Origin: QPIN01 sp965224575
GTDB lineage: Bacteria > Pseudomonadota > Gammaproteobacteria > Methylococcales > Methylomonadaceae
Reading direction: 5' to 3'
DNA length: 64,000 nt
Assembly: GCA_965224575.1 (NCBI GenBank)
Contig: CBDCZQ010000006.1
Coordinates: 2,356,001 to 2,420,000 of the forward strand
A model generated the notes under the pieces. The model made no database searches. It saw nothing but the letters and a program-made list of their open reading frames with translations, and was not told the DNA's origin. The stretch's first letter is position 1; each line of letters begins with the position of its first letter. Shown here piece after piece: positions 1-9,437 of this stretch. The position numbers were made by a program, and so were the translations under genes.

Positions 1-1
1 G

Positions 2-508
2 ATCATGCGTTTTTATGATCCACAAATAGGCTGTATTAGTTATGCTGGAATAGATTATAAACGGTTATTATCAGATAAATTGATGGCTCGGTTTTCTGTC
101 TTATCACAACGTACGCAATTATTTACTGGAACGATAAAAGAAAATTTATTGATTGCAAAGCCGGGTGCATCAGGTTTTGAGATTTCGCAGGCTATAAACT
201 TAGCGGGGTTGGAGTCATATATTAGGCGATTACCTAGAGGGCTAAATACATGGGTAGGTGAACATGGAGTGCAAGTCTCTGGAGGAGAGGGGCGAAGAAT
301 TGCTTTAGCGAGAGTGTACTTAAAAAACTCACCTGTACTGCTACTGGATGAGCCAACCGAAGGGCTTGATAAAGAAACGGAAAATGATGTATTGAATGCA
401 TTGGAAAAAATAGTCCAAAACAAAACACTAATCATGGTGACTCACCGGAAAACTGGATTAAGATTGGTCGATAATATCTATAGGATTGAAAATGGGAAAA
501 TAGTCTAA
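2..508 (+). CDS. cydC: CydC-like thiol/heme ABC exporter, C-terminal part (cut by window start)
   Basis: The reading frame is open to the left edge, so only the end of the nucleotide-binding domain is present and Walker A lies outside the window. Visible are the Q-loop region (VLSQRTQLFTGTIKENLL), an ABC signature VSGGEGRR, a Walker B run VLLLDEPTEGLD and the H-switch VTHR. The spacing and wording (NTWVGEHG before the signature, DEPTEGLD after it) match CydC, the inner-membrane half-transporter that with CydD exports cysteine/glutathione and supports cytochrome bd assembly. The protein ends directly after the final strand and lacks the usual short tail. CydC is the best match; another heterodimeric exporter half is possible. 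Confidence 0.75.
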   Translation: MMRFYDPQIGCISYAGIDYKRLLSDKLMARFSVLSQRTQLFTGTIKENLLIAKPGASGFEISQAINLAGLESYIRRLPRGLNTWVGEHGVQVSGGEGRRIALARVYLKNSPVLLLDEPTEGLDKETENDVLNALEKIVQNKTLIMVTHRKTGLRLVDNIYRIENGKIV

Positions 509-600
509 GAACCTGCTCAAGATCGTTATGAAATAAATGAGGATTTCGAACACCGGCTAAGCATAACTGGCAGTGGTGCAATAGATCTTGAATAGGTTCT
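508..600. repeat. 93-bp inverted-repeat element (MITE-like)
   Basis: Arms of 17 bp at 508-524 (AGAACCTGCTCAAGATC) and 584-600 (GATCTTGAATAGGTTCT) are reverse complements with two mismatches. They enclose about 59 bp without an ORF. The element begins on the last base of the cydC stop codon and ends 13 bp before the convergent algK end. It may act as a bidirectional terminator for both genes, or be a small non-autonomous mobile element. No flanking target duplication is obvious. Confidence 0.55.
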
Positions 601-613
601 AAGAAAAAAATTA

Positions 614-2872
614 TTAATTAAAGTGCATCTTAGAAAGTTGGTTAGCACGTTCAATTTTTTCAACGTTATTTAGGTTCACCATAAATAATAAAGACGTTGC
701 CACAGCACTTTTTATATGAAGCCTGGATGCAGAAAGAGCGTAGGCTAATCCCTGTACTTTATCTGCTTTCATTTTTCGACCCCAAAATAAAGCTTCACCA
801 TATTGTAATAGAGCCATACCGTTTTTTGTTTGCACCGCTTTTAATAACCAGTCATTAGCTGCCTGAGTATCCCCTGATTTTTTGTAATTATTTATTACAG
901 CTAGTTGAGCTTCAACATGACCTGAATTAGCTGCTTTTTTATACCAAAACAGTGCATTTATTGGTTCTAATAGGGCTTCATTTAGAATACCTAAAAGATA
1001 GGCTGAGTTAATATTTCCAGTATTAGCCAAATTAATATAAGACTCTTTTATTGATGGGTTCGTTATTCCATTTCCCTGTTGGTAAAGTTCGACTAAGATT
1101 TGAACAGGCTTTCTTGAACCTTGAATAAAAGCCAGTTGATAGAAGTGTAAGGCCTGAATGTTGTCTTGGTCTATTTTAGAATAATGATCAGCTAGAAGAA
1201 AACTTGCATCTGCGATGCCTTGTTCAGACAATAAATATAACTCCTCTTTAGCTTTTTTAATGTCCTGAGGTAAACCTTGTCCTTCAAGTTTTAATGTTGC
1301 TAATTTTAACCGAGCTGAAACATTGTTTTTCTTCGCTGAAATTTGATACCAATGAATGGCTTTCTCTGGTATTTTATCTCCAACGGCTATTGCTTGTTGT
1401 TCATAATTTTTTGCTAGTAAATAGGCTGCTTTATCGTATCCTGCATTGCCATAGTGCAGGAATATTTCTTCTGCATGAGGCCAATCTTGTTCTGTCCCCA
1501 AACCATTCGCATAATAATCAGCAGCATTCAGTTTTGCAGTAATATCACCTTGTGAAGCTGCTCGTTCAAAATAAAACAAAGCTTGCTGGAAGTCTTTGCC
1601 AGTATAAAGTCCTGCTTCAAAAGTTTTAGCTAAAGTTTTACTTGCAAGCCTCATTCCTTGCTCAGATAAGCTTTGTAAAATTTCAATAGCTCTAACACTA
1701 TTAGCTTGCCATCCACTGCTTCCTGTTAACATAAATTGTGCTTGAAGAAATAATGCATCATCACTATTTTGTTGTGCTGCTATTTGTTGCCAATGCTGTG
1801 CATCAAGTAAATCTTGTTGATTTTTTTGATGATTAAAATAATATTCAGCCATTCGAAAGGCAGAAATTTCATAGCCTTGTTGATAAGCTAGTTGATAATT
1901 CTTCAGCTCCTCTTTTTGATGATTAAGAATATTTTGAGTGTTAAGTAAACGTCCTAATTGATAACTGGCTTTGCCTTCATTTAAATTTGAAAGTTTTTTT
2001 AATTCTTGAGTTATTAATTCAATATTGTTTGGTTTTTTTGCTAGCTTATGATTAATCAGTTGTAGTTTTGCAGGAATATATCCTTGGTATGCAGCAATAG
2101 TAAGCCATTCATGTGATTTTTTAAGTAAAGGTTTTTTTTTAATTATAAATTGGCGTTGATAGAGTTTAAATAATAAAAAAGCTGCCCGTGGGTTGTTTGA
2201 TTTTGCAAAGCGGAGAAAAATATTTTCTGCCTTATTAAAATCAGTATCTACAGCATATCCGTAAGTATAAAAACGGCCAACATCTAGTTCAGACTCAATA
2301 TTTCCTTGGCTAAGTGCTAGTTTATAATATTCGAGTGCCTTCGCTTTATCTTTTTCTACATAGAATCCTTTTTCATAGAATTTAGCTAAGCGATTACTGG
2401 CAGAAGCATTACCATGGCTAGCTAAGTCTCTATAAATTTGTAGAGCAGAATCGGTATTTTTTGTAGTATTTTTATTAGAAATCTGAATATCTGCATATAG
2501 CAGATAAGCGCCTGTATTTCCTTGTTTTGCGGCTATTATGGCCCACTTTTTAGCTAGCTCTAATTCCTTAGGGTCTTGATGGTTATTATAATAGTAACGA
2601 CCAAGATAGTATGCTGCTGCTTCATAACCTAGGTCATAAGCTTGTTGATAGTGTTTTAATGCTAAATGTTTTTCATTAGTCGATAATTCAGCAATTTTAC
2701 CTAATTCTAAATAACCCTCTGGAAAACCATGGTCTGCCAGATTTTGCCAATGTTCTTGATCATAGATAATAGTCTGCTGTTGTGCTGCCAATTCAGTTTT
2801 TTTTACTTCAGTACAAGCCGAAATAAGAGTGCTGAATGCTACGACAATTGAAATTATTATTTTATGGTTCAT
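614..2872 (-). CDS. algK: AlgK-like outer-membrane Sel1/TPR lipoprotein
   Basis: The start is placed at the ATG one base after the algE stop. It gives a lipoprotein signal (MNHKIIISIVVAFSTLISAC, lipobox LISAC, Cys20); the longer upstream frame runs into algE and is unlikely. The 752-residue product is almost entirely Sel1-like alpha/alpha repeats of about 36 residues (A..LG..Y..G.....D...A..Y...A..G). AlgK is a periplasmic lipoprotein scaffold that helps the AlgE porin and protects the nascent alginate chain. Pseudomonas AlgK is about 475 residues, so this one has many extra repeats. It is the last gene of the operon and is convergent with cydC. The family call rests on repeat type, lipobox and operon position. 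Confidence 0.7.
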   Translation of the reverse strand: MNHKIIISIVVAFSTLISACTEVKKTELAAQQQTIIYDQEHWQNLADHGFPEGYLELGKIAELSTNEKHLALKHYQQAYDLGYEAAAYYLGRYYYNNHQDPKELELAKKWAIIAAKQGNTGAYLLYADIQISNKNTTKNTDSALQIYRDLASHGNASASNRLAKFYEKGFYVEKDKAKALEYYKLALSQGNIESELDVGRFYTYGYAVDTDFNKAENIFLRFAKSNNPRAAFLLFKLYQRQFIIKKKPLLKKSHEWLTIAAYQGYIPAKLQLINHKLAKKPNNIELITQELKKLSNLNEGKASYQLGRLLNTQNILNHQKEELKNYQLAYQQGYEISAFRMAEYYFNHQKNQQDLLDAQHWQQIAAQQNSDDALFLQAQFMLTGSSGWQANSVRAIEILQSLSEQGMRLASKTLAKTFEAGLYTGKDFQQALFYFERAASQGDITAKLNAADYYANGLGTEQDWPHAEEIFLHYGNAGYDKAAYLLAKNYEQQAIAVGDKIPEKAIHWYQISAKKNNVSARLKLATLKLEGQGLPQDIKKAKEELYLLSEQGIADASFLLADHYSKIDQDNIQALHFYQLAFIQGSRKPVQILVELYQQGNGITNPSIKESYINLANTGNINSAYLLGILNEALLEPINALFWYKKAANSGHVEAQLAVINNYKKSGDTQAANDWLLKAVQTKNGMALLQYGEALFWGRKMKADKVQGLAYALSASRLHIKSAVATSLLFMVNLNNVEKIERANQLSKMHFN

Positions 2873-2873
2873 C

Positions 2874-4277
2874 TTACCAATAATATTGAAATTCAAGAAC
2901 GCCTTTATAAGCGTATTTAGAGTCTGCTTTCTGATCATAAGCATCACCAGCATGAAAACCACTTAAAGTTAGTTGAGCATTAAAATTTTTTGTCCATGTT
3001 GCCATTAAAGTTAAATCAACTTCGTTACCAATTTCTTTATTTTTTCCATTAGGTGAAATAGTTAAAATTGAGGCGTCAATTTGTTTATCTGCCTGGATTT
3101 GCCAATAATGAAAGTAACTACCTTGTAACCAAAAATATTCATTAAATCGATGACCAGCAGTTACATTAACTAATTGTAAATTCGATAACTCAGGCCTTAA
3201 TAGTTCCCCATAGAGACGTACTCGTTGGTTACCCAGAATTTTACCTTTATTATTTGCAATAGTTGGCTGTCTGTAGGATGACTGACGATTTGAATCACTA
3301 CTATCACCAGACCCTATAGCGTAATTAGCTGCCAACCCCCAGTTTTCGTTAGCTGATTTCCATGCAGCACCTAAATCTATTCCATAGCCATATGAGACAT
3401 TAATATCACGGATGTCATTAATTACTTGTTGATTTGATGATAGGTCAAAGGTGGTAAATTCACGTTCAGAACCGTTAATAGTGGCAAAATCTACCCAATA
3501 GTTCAGTTTACTTTTATCTGCTAAAGAAAATAAACCGTTAAAACGAAATCCTATCCATAACAAATCTAGTTCAGAATTAACACTAGAATTATTATCAAAT
3601 ACGTTTCCTATTCTATTGTTTGAAAAATCATCTTTTTGGTAAATAGTATAGGCTTGGAAGTGGTGCTGATAATAAAATTGATAATCAAGATGAGCAATAA
3701 TAAATTCACTGTCTTCAAACCCTATGTTTTGAGATTCGCTAATTACTCGTTCATCTATAAGTCTACCTCCATAACTTACATCGGCATTAAATAATGAAGA
3801 ATTGAATTGTAGTTGAGCGACATCAAGTTGGTTGTCATACCACCAGCCTCTGTCATCTCTAAATTGTTTTCGTCCAGCCAATACACCAAGAGGTAAATCA
3901 TTAATCAGTTGTTTATTTTCTACATAAAATTCCCTGGCTTCAAAATGAGCATCCCAGGTTTCATTTTTTGTAAAATCATTTCTATCCTGACGATGTAGAA
4001 ATACACCACGAATGTTTCCTTTAAAAAACCAGTTATAGGGTAAATCACGCTGATAACGCATACCCAGCTTTAATTGTTCAAAATCCTCTCTTGTACGTCC
4101 TTCTCTATCAGACTCGACTCCTTCTCCATATAAGGCTCTAACATTTGCATAGAATTGTAATGGATTAGTAGATTCTAGACTCGAATAGTCAATGTTAAAT
4201 GGAAGAGTATCTTCAGCGTGAGCTGAGAAACTAGTTAAAAAGCATAAAAAGCCTATTTTTATTTTTTTTATTTTCAT
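2874..4277 (-). CDS. algE: Alginate export outer-membrane porin AlgE
   Basis: A 467-residue beta-barrel protein with a Sec signal peptide (cleavage near SFSAHA-EDT) and a C-terminal aromatic (FQYYW) typical of outer-membrane proteins. The stretch around residues 80-145 (FFKGNIRGVFLHRQDRND, then AGRKQFRDDRGWWYDNQLD) matches the conserved N-terminal strands of the alginate-export family. It forms the outer-membrane pore for alginate. The start overlaps the stop of the preceding Sel1 gene by four bases (ATGA), and algK follows one base after its stop, indicating translational coupling. The length is close to Pseudomonas AlgE (about 490). Confidence 0.85.
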   Translation of the reverse strand: MKIKKIKIGFLCFLTSFSAHAEDTLPFNIDYSSLESTNPLQFYANVRALYGEGVESDREGRTREDFEQLKLGMRYQRDLPYNWFFKGNIRGVFLHRQDRNDFTKNETWDAHFEAREFYVENKQLINDLPLGVLAGRKQFRDDRGWWYDNQLDVAQLQFNSSLFNADVSYGGRLIDERVISESQNIGFEDSEFIIAHLDYQFYYQHHFQAYTIYQKDDFSNNRIGNVFDNNSSVNSELDLLWIGFRFNGLFSLADKSKLNYWVDFATINGSEREFTTFDLSSNQQVINDIRDINVSYGYGIDLGAAWKSANENWGLAANYAIGSGDSSDSNRQSSYRQPTIANNKGKILGNQRVRLYGELLRPELSNLQLVNVTAGHRFNEYFWLQGSYFHYWQIQADKQIDASILTISPNGKNKEIGNEVDLTLMATWTKNFNAQLTLSGFHAGDAYDQKADSKYAYKGVLEFQYYW

Positions 4278-5263
4278 GGTTGCGATAATATTGTCATAAC
4301 ATCAGAAAGTTTGATTTTATTGGCCGAGACCCGGTGGTAATTGATTTTTTCCAATAGCTCTTTAAGCTTGGTTTTTAATTTATTTCTATCTTCAGAAGCA
4401 TAATGGTCGATAACCTTTTTAGCAGCTAAAAAACGTTGATCGTTTCTATCTCTATTACTTAGTTCATCCCAACTAGCAGATAATCCTGATTCATTTTCAT
4501 TTTTTAATCGTTTATTTTTTTCTATCTTTGGTAGGTTATCTATTGCAGCTTCGGCCAAAAAATTATTGATTTTAGCTTGGTCAATCGATTCCACACTGGT
4601 TAGCATTGCTTCAAAGCACTGTTTTAATGGATTGCATTTTAATCGAATGCGTTCCTGATCAAAACGGTTGGTTGCATTTCGAAATTTAACTAAACGAGCT
4701 GTTTTAACCGTATAGGTTTTGTTATCTTTACAAATAAAGAAATTACAATTTATTAGTGTTCCTTGGTTTAATCGTAATAATGCCTCCTCAAATGCAAGGT
4801 CAATTTCCTGGTAGGAAAAGGAACGAAGTTTAGGTAGCATGACGAGATCTGATTTAGCATAAGGGTTTTCTAGAACAGCAGCAATACTGATTAAAATTAA
4901 AGATTCTTTACGCCACTCAATTTCTGCGCCTTCTTTTTCAATATAAGTTCCTAAGAATTTATCTTTATTGTATGAAAATTTTAGCCCTTCTACTCCTAAG
5001 CGGTAGAGAGATCTTGAATGACCAATTTGAGCCGCTTTTATATACCAATGAATTGATTTATGGAAAAAACTATTATTGTATGAAATACGATCATCATAAA
5101 ATTGTGCTAAAACAAAGTAGGACTCTTCAATTCCTGAGTTAGCCAATTCAATTAAAACCTCTTCCTGTTTGCTGATGATTTGTATCTTTTTATCGTTAGC
5201 AGCGTAACTTATATTTTGAAAGATTATTGTCGCTAAAAGACATACTATTTTAATTACCGACAT
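4274..5263 (-). CDS. Exported Sel1-repeat protein of the alginate operon
   Basis: A 329-residue protein with an N-terminal signal peptide (MSVIKIVCLLATIIFQNISYAA) and no lipobox. Residues about 35-110 contain two to three Sel1-like repeats (LIELANSGIEESYFVLAQFY; SIHWYIKAAQIGHSRSLYRLG). The rest is helical and charged, with a Cys-containing segment near 175-215 (NCNFFICKD, LKCNPLKQC). It overlaps algG by 10 bases and algE by 4, so it is co-translated with core alginate genes. It is not a standard member of Pseudomonas alginate operons. A periplasmic adaptor role beside AlgK is plausible, but the function is unknown. Confidence 0.6.
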   Translation of the reverse strand: MSVIKIVCLLATIIFQNISYAANDKKIQIISKQEEVLIELANSGIEESYFVLAQFYDDRISYNNSFFHKSIHWYIKAAQIGHSRSLYRLGVEGLKFSYNKDKFLGTYIEKEGAEIEWRKESLILISIAAVLENPYAKSDLVMLPKLRSFSYQEIDLAFEEALLRLNQGTLINCNFFICKDNKTYTVKTARLVKFRNATNRFDQERIRLKCNPLKQCFEAMLTSVESIDQAKINNFLAEAAIDNLPKIEKNKRLKNENESGLSASWDELSNRDRNDQRFLAAKKVIDHYASEDRNKLKTKLKELLEKINYHRVSANKIKLSDVMTILSQP

Positions 5264-6798
5264 GAGTTAATCCCATCGTATTTAAATTCTTCATCTTTTG
5301 GAGCAAATAATATTTCTCGGTTAAAAGTTTGAATATCACCTGTAAAATAAGATGTACCTGAATTATAAAATAGATTTTCTTTTAGCCTTACTCCAGGTTT
5401 GTTTTTACTGCTTATCGCTGAGCCTAGGTTGCTGTCATAAGTATTCGATAAAAAAGTAGCATTTGCCAATTTGTGGTAAGGGTCTATTACAAAGTTTCGG
5501 GTTTCAAGCTTATCAATATTAACGACTGAAATTTCTGATCCTGATTTAATATTACGAAATAGTTCATTGGATTGTATTTTTATACTACAACTATTGCGTA
5601 TAAAAATACCATTGTGGTTGTTTCTAGTAATGGTATTGTCGATTATTTCGTTATTATCACTTTCAAAAATAGCAATACCATCACCTAGGTTTTCCATTAC
5701 CTGGTTATTATAAATAAGATTATGTTCACTGTTTCTATCCAGCATAATGCCAGAGCCATTGTTTTTAAAGGATAAATTCTCAGCGATTGTTGTATTGTTC
5801 ACTTCTCGTGAAATGATAATGCCATGGGAGTGTTTTGCTTTATAGCTTAAATTACGAGCTATTAATAAATTGCTGGAGTAATCATGAGGGTCAATATTAT
5901 AGATAATATTATTCAGATATGTATTTCCCAAGATGACTACATTATTTGCCCCATTACTGTAATAGCCAAAAAAGTTGTGTTCAAAAGTATTGCCTATTAA
6001 CCAACCTGTTGGTTTTTTTAAGTTTCTCAAAAAATCAGTGCTAACAGTATGTGTAGACTTGTTAATAGGTAGGGCATAATTCATTGAAATACCAAAACTG
6101 CCCGTCTGTCCTTTATATCCAAACCCACGAAAGACAGAGTTTGCGGCATAAAATTCGGATCCATTTAACATAAGAAAATAAGGCCTTGGGAACTGATTTC
6201 CATAAAATAATAACTTATTTTTGGGTATATGTTTACGAACCCCATAATTGTCAGCAGTTTCATCCCATGTCGTAAGCACACTATCAGTGGCAAATATTTT
6301 TCCGTTAGCTATAACAAAAATCCCATCGCTTATAGATAAGCGTAATTCATTGTTATTAACAACTAGTGTTGCTGAAGGTGCAATATAAATAGAACGGTAA
6401 CTAATATAAGTTTTATCATTAATTTTTTTAAAAATATTCGGATTAGAAATTAATTGTCTTATTCGTTCCAAATTATAAACACCATTTGCAAGCACAATGA
6501 CTTTAGACCAATGTTTCCCGATTGCTTTCCATGCGCGATTCATTTCAATGACATTGCCTGCTGGAAGAAAATATAGGCTTTGTACAGGCATTAAACTTAC
6601 GTCTTGCCCATGAGTTTTTTTTGGTACCTTTTTTTTCAAAGCAGCGACAGTGTATTTTGACCAATCAATTTGTTGGTATTGCTCCAGCCTATTTGTTTTG
6701 TTTTTTTTGCTTAAGTTATTGGCTGTACTAGAATTAACCATAACCAGTGATAGTAGTCCTATGCCAATAAATTGAAAAAACATATAAATAAATTGCAT
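5254..6798 (-). CDS. algG: Mannuronan C5-epimerase AlgG
   Basis: A 514-residue right-handed beta-helix protein with an N-terminal membrane/signal segment (residues 1-27). The catalytic signature DPHD is present at about 303-306 (NIDPHDYSSN), which in AlgG contains the catalytic His. It is followed by regular helix turns rich in stacked Asn (HGIIISREVNNTTIAENL, NSEHNLIYNNQVMENLGDGI). AlgG converts D-mannuronate to L-guluronate in the periplasm after polymerisation. The start ATG lies one base after the alg44 stop and its end overlaps the Sel1 gene. The length matches the family (about 520-540). Confidence 0.88.
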   Translation of the reverse strand: MQFIYMFFQFIGIGLLSLVMVNSSTANNLSKKNKTNRLEQYQQIDWSKYTVAALKKKVPKKTHGQDVSLMPVQSLYFLPAGNVIEMNRAWKAIGKHWSKVIVLANGVYNLERIRQLISNPNIFKKINDKTYISYRSIYIAPSATLVVNNNELRLSISDGIFVIANGKIFATDSVLTTWDETADNYGVRKHIPKNKLLFYGNQFPRPYFLMLNGSEFYAANSVFRGFGYKGQTGSFGISMNYALPINKSTHTVSTDFLRNLKKPTGWLIGNTFEHNFFGYYSNGANNVVILGNTYLNNIIYNIDPHDYSSNLLIARNLSYKAKHSHGIIISREVNNTTIAENLSFKNNGSGIMLDRNSEHNLIYNNQVMENLGDGIAIFESDNNEIIDNTITRNNHNGIFIRNSCSIKIQSNELFRNIKSGSEISVVNIDKLETRNFVIDPYHKLANATFLSNTYDSNLGSAISSKNKPGVRLKENLFYNSGTSYFTGDIQTFNREILFAPKDEEFKYDGINSCR

Positions 6799-6799
6799 T

Positions 6800-7888
6800 T
6801 TAGTTGTTTTTAAAGCTATCTATACTGACTGTTGCAACAGTTCCTAATAACTCAATGTTAAGTTGTGTTTCTGGAGTAATGACAATCTTGGCATAATTAA
6901 CAGGCGTTGATGAAATACTTTTTAAAGACGTACTGTGTTTAAATTCAATAGATTCACTGCTTAGAATATTATTAACAGAACCTTTCATTTGTTCTCCATT
7001 AACAAATTGAATCGTTGCGATTTGGTTAATAGTTAGTTTGTTCACATCTTTATAATCAAATTTTGCTTCAATAAAAAGATCTCCATCTTTTATTGGAAGT
7101 AGAGTGAAAAGAGGTTCACCTTCTGTGACAAATTGTTTATATGGCACATGGCTGGAAATTATTTTACAATCGCATGGACTGACTATATTTGCTGCTCCTC
7201 CATTAACAAGACGTAATGTTGCTAGTAAATCCCCAGTTTTTAATGTTGCATCTTTCTTAATGTCAGTTATTTTTTCAAAATAACTACCTCTAGGCGACCT
7301 GACTACGACAACGGGAGCATTAACACTAGCTGCCACACTATTTAGCATGAATGTACGATTGTATATGCTATAAGCAATAAAACTTAACAGTCCCAGCAGA
7401 GCTATAAGTAAAGCGAGTGCCCCTGCTATTTGTCGAAATCGAAAAAAGAACTTGTTTTGCACACCTAAACTTTGTGTTAGTTTTTTGTCTTTTCCTTGAG
7501 CAGTAAAAGCATCTTTTTTAACAATTTGAATGACAGTTCCAGTATCTACAATTTCTCCGCTGAGATAAGCATTTATTACATGATGTAATATTGAAATTTG
7601 TGAACGGCGTAGATTTATATAGCGATAACCTATAATGCCCTGCACATCATTTCTATGAATTTCTTCTAATTCTATGGGTATACTTGTAGAGATAAGATCA
7701 AACCTAAAAGCTAATCGGCCTACTATAGTTTTAGACTCCGATTCGTTCTTTGACAATTTCACCGTTAACCCTGAAACTGACCAATCTATAAGACTGTGGG
7801 CTTTAGAGCCTACAATTAATTTAACGGGAAGTTTAAAACGAGCATGCTGTCTCGAATTTTCCGCTTCATGAGTGACCTGAGCAACCAT
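6800..7888 (-). CDS. alg44: Alginate co-polymerase Alg44 (PilZ c-di-GMP receptor)
   Basis: The start is set at the ATG giving MVAQVTHEAE, which has a GGAGA ribosome site 8 bases upstream; a TTG five codons earlier lies beyond that site. The N-terminal PilZ domain carries both c-di-GMP motifs, R13-xxx-R17 (RQHARFKLP) and D35-W-S-V-S-G40. A single membrane helix sits near 155-178, followed by a periplasmic HlyD/MFP-like barrel domain. Alg44 activates the Alg8 polymerase when c-di-GMP is bound, so alginate synthesis here should be c-di-GMP-dependent. It lies between alg8 and algG as in Pseudomonas. Confidence 0.88.
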   Translation of the reverse strand: MVAQVTHEAENSRQHARFKLPVKLIVGSKAHSLIDWSVSGLTVKLSKNESESKTIVGRLAFRFDLISTSIPIELEEIHRNDVQGIIGYRYINLRRSQISILHHVINAYLSGEIVDTGTVIQIVKKDAFTAQGKDKKLTQSLGVQNKFFFRFRQIAGALALLIALLGLLSFIAYSIYNRTFMLNSVAASVNAPVVVVRSPRGSYFEKITDIKKDATLKTGDLLATLRLVNGGAANIVSPCDCKIISSHVPYKQFVTEGEPLFTLLPIKDGDLFIEAKFDYKDVNKLTINQIATIQFVNGEQMKGSVNNILSSESIEFKHSTSLKSISSTPVNYAKIVITPETQLNIELLGTVATVSIDSFKNN

Positions 7889-7916
7889 TGTGTATTTCTC
7901 CAAATAATAAATTCTG

Positions 7917-9437
7917 TTACAACTTAATAAAAAAATCAGCTACGTGTTGTATATCCTGTGCATTAAAAGCACCACTAATAAAAGCGACGGAGGTTAGAAA
8001 AACAGTTGCGTAGGTCAACATAGATAGTTTAGAGCTAAATTCGATATATAAATTATTCCAATAGCCATCTTTTTTTTTAAACGAGGTTTTCTGGCGGGTC
8101 CATTTCTGTTTGTGTAAATGGTTCAATACATACACTTTAACTAAGGAACCATAAATCTGGTTAAAATAAATGAAAAAGGGCCAGGTAATGGAAACTCTTT
8201 TTCGAGAGGCTAGTAACATCAGCGTTTGAGTCAGACGAATAAACGCTACCCACCAAAGGTAGACAATAAATAATTCAGGGCCATAGACAAATGCGCCAAT
8301 AATACCTGCGCTTAGACCAAATAAAGAGGTCCACATTGAAATACGTTGATCGACTAAATTCCACCAAGTGAAAAACCCCATCACTTTAATCGGGACTGTC
8401 AATGCCCTGCTATTTGTACGCAGCATATTACCAAACCATCTGCGCATTAGAGTATTAGCGCCAATAAAAAAATTTTTGTGTGGGATTTCTTCAATAGTAA
8501 CAATATCAACATCAGGGACATACCACATTTCCCAGCCATTTTTCAGTAAATAAAACCAAGATGATTTATCATCACCCGTTAAAAAACGGAACTGACCTAA
8601 ACGCCAGTGATTAATGTGGTCTAACTCTACCGTATCAATAAAACCAGTTTCACTGACTATGTTCGCGCGAAACATGGACATACGCCCGGTCAGTGTTAAT
8701 ACACGTTTTGATAACCCCATAGATGACATATAAGTGTGTCGTTGTGCAAAACGCATACTGTACCAGCGACGATAAACTTCAGTTGCAAAATCATCACCAT
8801 CTAATTTACAGCTTTCTTCCGTTGTTAATGCGCCCAATTTTGGGCTTAAAGCAAATAATTGAGCACAAGAAATGGTTGATCCAAGGGGTAAGATAGAATC
8901 ACCATCTATCACAGAAACAACAGAATTTTCTTTATTAACGTGAGTATTAGAGACGGCACGAAATGCAACAGATAAGGCATCTCGCTTGCCAGAACCTTTT
9001 ATGCGAACAATTTTAAGGCGAACATGGTCAGGAGGGTTTTGTAAATCAAAAATACTTCTAATTAGTCGTTCTTCGCTAAGTTCTACTATTGAAGTAATAA
9101 TAGTAGTGGGTACTCCTGTTGAAATTGCGTCTTTAATAGCAGCAAGATAGACTTCTACTGTGACGCTAGTTCCGATTCTAAAGGTGGTTAATACTAGAAA
9201 GATATGTTCTGGATTTACTGCATCACCTAAATCATTTGCCCGTTTTCTTAATTTTGGAAATGCAATTTTACGATAAATAAGCGCTCTAAAAAAATGGGTT
9301 AATGACCAGCTATAGCGCCAAATTGATAAAAATCCGATTGCCAATATAAATTGTGTAGCTTCTGGGTCAAGATAAACTTCTGGGAGATAAAAAGCCGTTG
9401 CGACTAATATCAGTATATAAATAATAAATCCAATCAC
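7917..9437 (-). CDS. alg8: Alginate polymerase Alg8 (GT2 glycosyltransferase)
   Basis: A 506-residue inner-membrane GT2 enzyme that polymerises GDP-mannuronate. There is an N-terminal membrane segment, a cytosolic GT-A domain with the metal/nucleotide DGD (SVIDGDSILP, about 175-180), an acceptor/catalytic TGDDKSSW motif near 285-295, an RRWFGNMLR motif near 330 standing in for the family Q/RxxRW, and several C-terminal membrane helices. The start codon is GTG inside a GTGA overlap with the stop of the upstream beta-helix gene, so the two are translationally coupled. Alg44 follows 28 bases downstream. Confidence 0.88.
   Translation of the reverse strand: MIGFIIYILILVATAFYLPEVYLDPEATQFILAIGFLSIWRYSWSLTHFFRALIYRKIAFPKLRKRANDLGDAVNPEHIFLVLTTFRIGTSVTVEVYLAAIKDAISTGVPTTIITSIVELSEERLIRSIFDLQNPPDHVRLKIVRIKGSGKRDALSVAFRAVSNTHVNKENSVVSVIDGDSILPLGSTISCAQLFALSPKLGALTTEESCKLDGDDFATEVYRRWYSMRFAQRHTYMSSMGLSKRVLTLTGRMSMFRANIVSETGFIDTVELDHINHWRLGQFRFLTGDDKSSWFYLLKNGWEMWYVPDVDIVTIEEIPHKNFFIGANTLMRRWFGNMLRTNSRALTVPIKVMGFFTWWNLVDQRISMWTSLFGLSAGIIGAFVYGPELFIVYLWWVAFIRLTQTLMLLASRKRVSITWPFFIYFNQIYGSLVKVYVLNHLHKQKWTRQKTSFKKKDGYWNNLYIEFSSKLSMLTYATVFLTSVAFISGAFNAQDIQHVADFFIKL

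Noticed and set aside
2873..2962. N-terminal extension of the AlgK-like protein (30 residues)
   Set aside because: It lies inside algE in another frame, has no ribosome site, and would bury the lipoprotein signal.
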